In this document: positions 42,768-42,898 of the stretch, piece after piece
How positions within the stretch are numbered: position 1 is the first letter of the stretch
How the letters are laid out: each line of letters begins with the position of its first letter
NCBI GenBank assembly: GCA_004020645.1
Contig: SAQL01000043.1
Coordinates: 1 to 42,898 of the forward strand
Direction: 5' to 3'
DNA length: 42,898 nt
Source: Mesorhizobium sp.
GTDB taxonomy: Bacteria; Pseudomonadota; Alphaproteobacteria; Rhizobiales; Rhizobiaceae
Position numbers and translations under genes: made by a program
The notes under the pieces: generated by a model
What the model saw: only the letters and a program-made list of their open reading frames with translations
Databases searched by the model: none
What the model was told of the DNA's origin: nothing

Positions 42768-42898
42768 TCAGGTCCGAATTTCGTCCTTGCCATTCAGCGT
42801 TGCGCTGCCCCTCACCTGCCTGCCGGCCCCCTCTCCCCGTATAGTGGCTCCGTATTTGATGGCGGAGAATTCGGCCAGGCCGATGCGCATGACCTTGG
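42768..42898 (-). CDS. 3' end of an unidentified gene, running off the right edge
   Basis: A minus-strand frame open to the edge ends at a TGA at 42768-42770. The visible part begins KVMRIGLAEFSAIKYGATIR and continues with a Gly/Arg-rich end. The first part looks like genuine protein; the last 20 or so residues are encoded by a repeat found in intergenic DNA of this group of organisms, so the natural C-terminus may have been replaced. I do not recognise the family from this length. Confidence 0.5.
   Translation of the reverse strand, partial: KVMRIGLAEFSAIKYGATIRGEGAGRQVRGSATLNGKDEIRT
42802..42846. repeat. Rhizobial intergenic repeat (partial)
   Basis: CCCCTCACCTGCCTGCCGGC followed by CCCTCTCCCCGTATAGTG matches a GC-rich repeat I know from intergenic regions of Mesorhizobium genomes. 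Only one half of the usual inverted structure is present here. Recognition is from memory, not from a search. Confidence 0.5.

Overview
The window is GC-rich alphaproteobacterial DNA. Gene content and order suggest a rhizobial species of the Mesorhizobium/Phyllobacteriaceae type: FixJ-like regulators, PAS histidine kinases, many ABC importers, a 206-residue GpmA, and a GC-rich intergenic repeat of a kind I associate with Mesorhizobium. The assignment rests on recognition of the sequence, not on a search.

Positions 1-24.6 kb are an accessory-looking patchwork with genes on both strands. From the left it holds a mechanosensitive channel with a cyclic-nucleotide-type domain (cut by the window edge) and pirin; then decayed genes (DUF1810, a beheaded histidine kinase) around a small acetyltransferase; then a plus-strand run of stress or xenobiotic-type enzymes (secreted alpha/beta hydrolase, NmrA-like oxidoreductase with a broken upstream copy, Tat-type haloperoxidase-like hydrolase, cupin, CBS protein, frameshifted glutathione S-transferase, internally deleted short-chain dehydrogenase). 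Next is a tightly overlapping minus-strand signalling operon: a 1203-residue MASE1 kinase with five PAS domains, a FixJ-like regulator, a lone receiver and a second FixJ-like regulator. It is divergent from an AhpD-like gene. A TetR-controlled EmrAB-type efflux pair, an SPW membrane protein, a patatin phospholipase and a second FixJ-like regulator/PAS kinase pair complete this half.

Positions 24.6-37.2 kb carry two minus-strand ABC import operons. The first is a peptide/opine-type system (substrate-binding protein, fused double ATPase, two permeases). The second is a branched-chain-amino-acid-type system (binding protein, LivH, LivM, LivG, LivF) that runs into an Asp/Glu/hydantoin-type racemase and a GntR regulator. 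A shared TTGTTGACA motif lies before the binding-protein gene and before gntR, which predicts both the operator and the regulon. A 1.1 kb stretch without a convincing gene separates the two operons.

At 37.3-38.1 kb a truncated tyrosine recombinase and an ATPase (DUF4143) fragment lie against the 3' end of tRNA-Leu(CAG). This is the scar of an integrated element. To its right is conserved housekeeping sequence: gpmA, dapB, an MsbA-type ABC exporter, glk, and the end of an unidentified gene containing an intergenic-type repeat. I read the tRNA as the border between chromosomal core on the right and a region with a history of insertion and deletion on the left.
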